DNA of 64,000 bases from Sipunculus nudus (lineage: Eukaryota > Annelida > Sipuncula > Golfingiida > Sipunculidae). The stretch is taken from NCBI GenBank assembly GCA_026874595.1, contig CM049318.1, positions 43,442,456 through 43,506,455 on the forward strand, read 5' to 3'. The stretch's first letter is position 1. Every line of letters begins with the position of its first letter. A program made the position numbers and the translations under genes. Below the pieces are notes generated by a model, which was not told the DNA's origin, made no database searches, and saw only the letters and a list, made by a program, of their open reading frames with translations. Positions 58,201 through 64,000 of this stretch are shown here, one piece after another.

Positions 58201-60240
58201 GAATGAAGTCGCAAAGACCCAGTTTTAGGCTTGGTAGGAGATCTTGGGGACATCTAACATTATGCTGAATTTTGGATTCCTAGGTCTTACGGTTTCAAAA
58301 CGTGCCACATCTACGGACGGACGGACGGACGGACGGACAGACGGACGGACAACGGACTATGGACCACGACTATAGCTCAGATGACTTATAGTCAGCTGAG
58401 CTAAAAATTACTGAAACTGCCCTGAAGAAAGAATTTCTAAGGTGGCTAACTGGCAGACATAATGGATTTCTGACAAGTATGACATTTTATATCCCACATT
58501 CTCCAATAAGGGACCAAACTTGGGGCAAATTATCCAGTAATAAATGCCCAAAATAATTCAAAAGGCATGTCCAGGCCCTCATATCAGATTTATAGATATG
58601 CAATTGTAAAAAGTGTAAGTCCAATATTTTTTATTATCACTCTGCTTTTCAATGGGGTCAGCAGGGTAGGTAAACTGCCAAACCTGAAAGAAAAGAAATG
58701 CAGAAAGCATGACTAAGAGTCTTGAAATAAAACAAAAAGCCATCCTAAATCAAGGTACACATCCACATATAATGAGAACAAACACTTGCTTTTATATGTG
58801 GTGATATATATTAAAATATTCAGATATCTAAATAACTAAGTTTATTGCTAGGATTCCATAAAATAAACTGCAAAATGTTCCCATCATCTTATAAATCAGT
58901 AGCTAAACCTTAATACTATACTCTCATAGTCTTAATGCCTGGCTGAAGCATTCTGACAACAGTGTTTTTGTTATGAAGTAATGAGGTACTTATCACTGAG
59001 CCTTATCACTTAATAGGCTGATACAAAAGGGAGTCATATGTCACCAGTGTCACTCACAATTACAGCCACACAGGGAGATGTACCAGCTGGAGTGGGATGG
59101 TTATATATACAAGAAAAATAGAGATGGTCTATAAAATAAGTAATTGTGAACATCCCTGACCTATGACCTTGGCCTTTTGCCCATATATCAACTGGATTCT
59201 TTCTAAATGATGGGTAACTACTGACCACTTAAATCTGGTGTAATTACTTGGCAACCAATGGGTGAATAACTTTGACCTGCAACCTTTAACCTGCTGACCA
59301 GCTGACCCCAAAATCAATATGTTATTTATTCAAGCAAAAAGACCCATAAATATGAAGTTTGAGTCAAACTGAGTGATGCATAGATGTGGCATATGTGAAA
59401 GACTGAAGGTTTGGGTTGAATAGTTACACTTGAAATATGCTCACAAGCATTTAGAACAATTAAATATTGTGACCTTGACCTTTGACTTTTTGACCTCAAC
59501 ATCAATAGGTAGGTAAGCCATATATGACAGATGGAAGGTACAGATTGAAAAGTTTGCCTGAAAATGACTCCACGCAAGAAGTGGGTGCTGTGAACTTGAC
59601 CTTTGACCTCAAAATCAACAGGTCTTTTCCCCTGTTGGCAGAGAAGCGATATCAGTGCTGGAAGGTTTGGAATGAAAAGTCTAGCTTGAAATGTGTCCAC
59701 TACCTTTTCAAAGAAGTGGATCCTGTGACCCTGACCTTTGACCTTGTGACCTCAAAATCTATAGGATTCTTCTCCAACTAAGTATGTGAGCTATATGTGA
59801 AAGATCAAAGAATTGGGATGAAAGGGTTGGCTTAAAATGCATCCACAGGCTTTTCAAAGAAGAGGCTCCTGTGACCTTGACCTTTGACCTTTTGACCTAA
59901 AAAAATTATGGTTCTTCCCGTGTTGGTAGGTGAGCTGTATGTGAAGGATGGAAGGTTTGGGATGAAAATTTTGTCTCAAAGAGTTATTTCTGGGGGGTGC
60001 AAACACACCCCATAACTTCGAGAATATAGGTCGCAGTGACCTAATTTCAGGTTTGCAAGGAGATCTTTTAATAACCTCTAAGACTACATAAGGTTCATGG
60101 CCCTAGCCCCTACAGTTACGATTTGTGCCCTGCTAACGGACGGACGGCCGGCCGGACAGCCGGCTAGACGGACAGGCGGAAGGACGCCGGACAAAGACCC
60201 ATCGCTATAGCCCAGCATGACTGAAAGTCAGCTGAGCTAA
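55216..60240 (+). mobile_element. Family I element, level 2 of the nest
   Basis: ACAAGTGACCCATGGGTCAT and GCTCAGCTG, interrupted at 55787, resumed at 58408, closing with GGACGGCCGGCC-type repeat and hairpin 60209-60238. Its right half carries 140-bp units with TGACCTTGACCTTTGACCT, like 46930-47934. Confidence 0.8.
55787..58407 (+). mobile_element. Complete 2.6-kb family I element, copy 3, level 3 of the nest
   Basis: Same ends and content as copies at 5334 and 24628, with small differences such as a 12-bp duplication (GACACAGTAGGA) near 56502-56520. (GGAC)n at 58315-58350 is the longest of the three. Hairpin 58374-58402. Confidence 0.9.
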
Positions 60241-60534
60241 TAAAAATTTGAGGTTTTTCCTTAATTTCTCAGAGGAACGAAGTCGCAAAGACCCAGTTTT
60301 CGGCTTGGTAGGAGATCTTGGGGACATCTAACATTATGCTGAATTTAGGATTCCTAGGTCTTACGGTTTCAAAACGTGCCACATCTACGGACGGACGGAC
60401 GGAAGGACAGACGGACGGAAGACGGACAATGGACCACGACTATAGCTCAGATGACTTATAGTCAGCTGAGCTAAAAACTAGTCAGTACCAGTCAAGACAA
60501 AAGAGAGCCGCTAAACTAGTGTCCATCCATCAAA

Positions 60535-61596
60535 AGTGATACGGGTCTTCCTCTATTGGTAGATAAAAGGTCTGATATGAAAAGTTTGGCTGAAAATGCA
60601 TCAACAATCTTTTAAAAGATGTGTCCTGTGACCTTTGACCTAGTGACCCCCATAATCAATTGGGATCTTGCTTTTTTTATGGGACATATACAAGAAGAGT
60701 TTCAAATCCATACATAAAAAAAGCTTGAATTATCATCCAGAAACTAATTTTTTGACAGATAGCTCCTGTGGCCTTGACCTTTGACGGTGACCTTGTGACC
60801 CCAAAATTGATATGGATCATCCATTATTTGCAAGTGAGCTATATGTTCAAGATGGAAGATCTGAGATGAAAAGATTGGCTTAAAATGCATCCACAATATC
60901 TTTAAAGTTATGAGTCCAGCGACCTTGACCTCTGACCTCATGACCTTAGAACCTATAGGGTCCTTACTTTAGTGGTGGGCCATACATAAGTCACGTTTGA
61001 AATCCATATGGCTATCAACACTGGAGATATCATAAGAGTTGTGTGATTTTCACCATATATGGAAATATTAAAGGTTAAGGCCACTTTCATTTCAAAGGTC
61101 ATGACCCAAATTTAAATAGACCTCATCCCATAACCCATCTCTCTACATGTTCATAATATGAAGAGAAAACTGTCCAATAGTTTTTTAATTATAATTCTCA
61201 CAGTACTGTCAGGTGGCAATTATGGGATTATTTAAAGGCATAAAAACAAGAAAAGGATAATAGGTGGCGCCACCAGTTTCCGGCATATCACAAGGCTATC
61301 CAAGATCTTCAATCACCTTGATTTTTGGACCAATCCATGCAAGCTTTCTTTAGATATTTAAGAATTTGTGTTATTTTCAGCAAAAATGGACCTATTCAAG
61401 GTCACTCTCCTAGCAAAGGTCATGACCCCATTTTAAATAGACTTTGTCCTCTTACCTATATCAATAAAAATGTAAAGTTTGAAAAAGATCAGTGAAATAT
61501 TTTTTGAGTTATCCCGCTCACAAGTTTTTTCTGTGGCGGCGGCGGCGGAACCATCTTAAAACCATATTATCCCTACTTTTTCTGGAGATACAATAA
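60535..61596 (+). mobile_element. Family III element lacking its 5' end
   Basis: TGACCT-containing units, a GGTGGCGCCACC at about 61263, (GGC)n at 61534-61548 and a decayed hairpin at 61567-61592. It closely follows the distal half of 11650-13658. 60478-60534 is a short unassigned junction. Confidence 0.75.
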
Positions 61597-63896
61597 ATAA
61601 CTTGTGGAGTTTGGTAATCAATATATTTGATATGTATGAACAAAATGCTCAAATTTATGTTAAAATGCAACGTTTAACTTGGCCACGTCATCAACGTTTT
61701 GAATAAATTTATAAATAACCAAATATGAGCAGATAGAGCCAACTAATAAAAAAATAAACTCATAAAGCAACATCATCCTTCATTATAAAACTTTTTGTCT
61801 AAAATTAAGTATACATCTCCTCTATATATATTACAGAATATTTCCCTGATTTATAATTTGCGTCAAATATGGCAAAAAAGGCCTTTAAAAATTCTTAAAA
61901 ACACATTTACCCATAATCACAGAAAGAACAGACAAACTGAGGGCAACTTACAAAAAAATCACAGATGTCAAAAATTATTAATGTTTTACAGGTAACAATC
62001 CCATTAGTATCTTGCCATAGTCCCAACAGGGTCTAAAACACTACTGGTCTGGTTGGCCACTAAATGTGATGTACATAGTCACCCTATATGCATCAGTGCA
62101 CAGCCACACAACACCATCTAATTAGATGAATAGCTGTATAAACAGATTAACAGATAACCCACAAGGCAATTATCTGATTATATGTGCAGTAGAGTAATTA
62201 CTGGGGTGATGATGTGTATATACCATAGACAATATATTTTCAGTATCCACATACAGAACTTTAAAGAGTCTATTATTTATATATGTGTAACCTTTACTTT
62301 TAAATATTAAATACACAATATGTATAGCCAAACCATGCTTGTTAGCAAAGTTTTACACATTTTAAGTTATTTATTATTAGTAAGATAGCCTTGTGCGACT
62401 GCATGTGGCTGACTACCTTTGAACTTGTTAGGATACAACAGTAAGCTTAAATAAGTTTACTTTTGATGTAACAGTAACCTTTGGAGAGAAGACTGTCTGA
62501 TAGAGAGTCAGTTGTCATACTTATTGATCACAGTACATGAAACGTTTCAGTTACAATATACTTTAAAGGAAGCATGATATATATTACTAACTGATAAACC
62601 CAGTATACCGGGCTTTCTACCGCGGTTTGGGAGATATATTTACTGAGATATTGAATGTTGGCTCAATTTTTATTATAAAAGTTAAAAGAAAATATAGATT
62701 TTATAGTGGGATACTCTAGGAATACGATATGTACAAATAATTTTTACTGTTATTTTGTGGCGCTGTGCTCGTGGCAAAAAATCATATCCCAGTATGTTTA
62801 CCTTGAAGACCTGGTCAGTGATGGTTTACATTGCGAACCGGAATGAGACGCGGAGGCATACAGTGTTTCGTTGAAATTTGACTGGTTTCTATCATTGGTT
62901 GTATAAAGAATAGGTTGATGTGAGGAACACATGAAAGATTAATTAAATGTACGTTGCAAGGAAACTGTTCCTGAAGAAGGAAACAAAAATATGCATACAT
63001 CTTAAGTAGCAGAAGCGAACCCAGCGGGACTCCGTGCAGTGGGTCCGTATCCCGTTTTCAGCCACCGCAACCTTTTTTTCATCGTATCAGACAAATTTTG
63101 AGGCGTGAAACCCCCGACACCACCCCGGCCCTGTTCCTGAAACTGGGAGCTTGAATTAGGTTTTGTCATTAATCCTCCTGGGTTGAACTCTCCATTTCAT
63201 AAAGCAAGAAACTGTTTTTTCTCTTTTACTGACCATGCACGTTGGTCAAATCCCTCATTGAAAGCAAGCGTTATTCATATGAACAGTAGTCTCTAGTGTT
63301 AAAGGTTAAGTAACCACGATGCATGCAAAATTATTCGATGATTGCCGAAGGCAGTTCGGCTGTGTTCGGTAAAAAAACGGAAAAATCACTCACACTCAAT
63401 TATAATTTATGTTAAAAATTATTTATTTTCATAACGCCTATGTCACTGCGGGGATAATAACCTTTAAAATGATGTATGGCACAATATTGTACACAACGCA
63501 GTTATAGAGAACACTGCGAACAAATGTGAACCAAATTCCTTGTATAAGTATTAGATAAATCATTAATATCATTTCATATAAATCATAAAAAATATATTAA
63601 ATGTCCAATACGTACAATAATCGGTACAAACCACACTATACTTATTATCAGTTAGTTACTATTATCCAGATATTTTCAGTTATTCTCTCCAAAAGATGCC
63701 AAATAGTTCCAGCAATAATGTGATAAATCGCTTTAAATATAATGCATCTACAAATTAATGAAGCTGAAAGCTTTACAAGATTGACATCGTTCTTTGCACA
63801 AAAGTTCCAACAAATGGTACTAGATCCAACAAATGACAATAATTTAATAACATTTTATTTAACATATTAACAATATAGCCCATATACTAGATCTAA
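61597..63896. other. Unique sequence, no gene recognised
   Basis: No member of families I-IV is visible. A stretch around 62990-63260 is richer in GC and CpG than its surroundings and could be a promoter or untranslated region, but I see no convincing frame, TATA context or splice pair. Confidence 0.35.
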
Positions 63897-64000
63897 ACAA
63901 GGGACCCATGGGTCACGGCGCTCAGCTGATCATGATTGGACTATAAATGTTTCTCCACTGTGATACTATATATCAAGTCGATAAAGCTTATGAATATCAT
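63897..64000 (+). mobile_element. Family I 5' end, running off the window
   Basis: ACAAGGGACCCATGGGTCAC, GGCGCTCAGCTGA and then TCATGATTGGACT, matching 1789-1890. The rest lies beyond the window. Confidence 0.85.

Larger units (their letters stand above)
53579..60477 (+). mobile_element. Family I element, level 1 of a three-level nest
   Basis: 5' end ACAAGGGACCTATGGGTCAC then GTGCTCAGCTGA. It is interrupted at 55216 and resumes at about 60241 (TAAAAATTTGAGGTTTTTCC). 3' (GGAC)n at 60388-60427 and hairpin 60444-60472. Uninterrupted relatives at 7700-7745 and 58160-58190 show that the two halves join correctly. Net length about 1.9 kb. Confidence 0.82.

Noticed and set aside
62990..63260. Possible first exon or promoter with higher CpG content
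   Set aside because: No frame, splice pair or core promoter element could be supported; kept only as a remark.
1..64000. Autonomous transposon genes (Rep-helicase, reverse transcriptase, DDE transposase)
   Set aside because: No frame is long enough and no catalytic motif was seen; all elements here appear non-autonomous.

Overview
The window looks like AT-rich nuclear DNA of an invertebrate animal, most likely a bivalve mollusc. That assignment is inferred from two things. The only recognisable coding exon is an animal-type core-1 beta-1,3-galactosyltransferase (C1GALT1 / T-synthase). The rest is dominated by interspersed elements whose terminal signatures (ACAAG..GACC.ATGGGTCA at one end; (GGAC)n then a hairpin and ..GAGCTAAAAA at the other) resemble repeats I know from bivalve genomes. 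Nothing looks bacterial, viral or organellar.

One coding exon is well supported: 21532-22205 on the minus strand. It is flanked by a good acceptor and donor and encodes 224 residues of GT31 catalytic domain. The other exons of the gene were not found, so introns of this gene may occupy much of the window. One weak candidate exon lies at 49621-49929.

Most of the rest is non-autonomous mobile DNA in at least four families, named I-IV here. They share one plan: a short subterminal inverted repeat near the 5' end; often a core of tandem units of about 115-345 bp; a (GGAC)n, (GAC)n or (CGG)n simple repeat; then a 3' end, usually a hairpin, whose last arm complements the 5' inverted repeat, ending in A-rich sequence. 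This matches Helentron-associated (HINE / DINE-1 / pearl-like) rolling-circle elements. No Rep-helicase coding sequence was seen. Family I pairs GCTCAGCTGA with TCAGCTGAGC. Family II pairs GCGAACCTGTG with CACAGGTTCGC. Family III pairs GTATCGCCAGAC with GTCTGGCGATAC. Family IV pairs AGCCCTCAGCC with GGCTTAGGGCT. Their otherwise different tandem cores repeatedly carry the same 12-bp palindrome, GGTGGCGCCACC.

Layout: 1-8589, family I elements, some nested. 8622-11586, family II copies with a probable solo LTR. 11650-13658, a complete family III element. 13765-17229, a family I fragment and a family II element with a 278-bp dimer array. 17230-21093, degenerate family II with a Harbinger-like MITE and a family IV element inside. 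21094-22560, the C1GALT1 exon and an inverted-repeat cluster. 22560-28301, fragments plus a family IV element split by a 2.6-kb family I element. 28302-37083, nested family I with a 19-unit, 340-bp array showing higher-order structure. 37084-41635, family II with a solo LTR. 41636-47934, family I split by a family II fragment, a palindrome cluster and a large family III element. 47935-50640, a mostly unique island. 50900-51792, an inverted family II element. 52652-53115, a family III fragment. 53579-60477, a three-level nest of family I. 60535-61596, a family III fragment. 61597-63896, unique sequence. 63897-64000, the start of another family I element.
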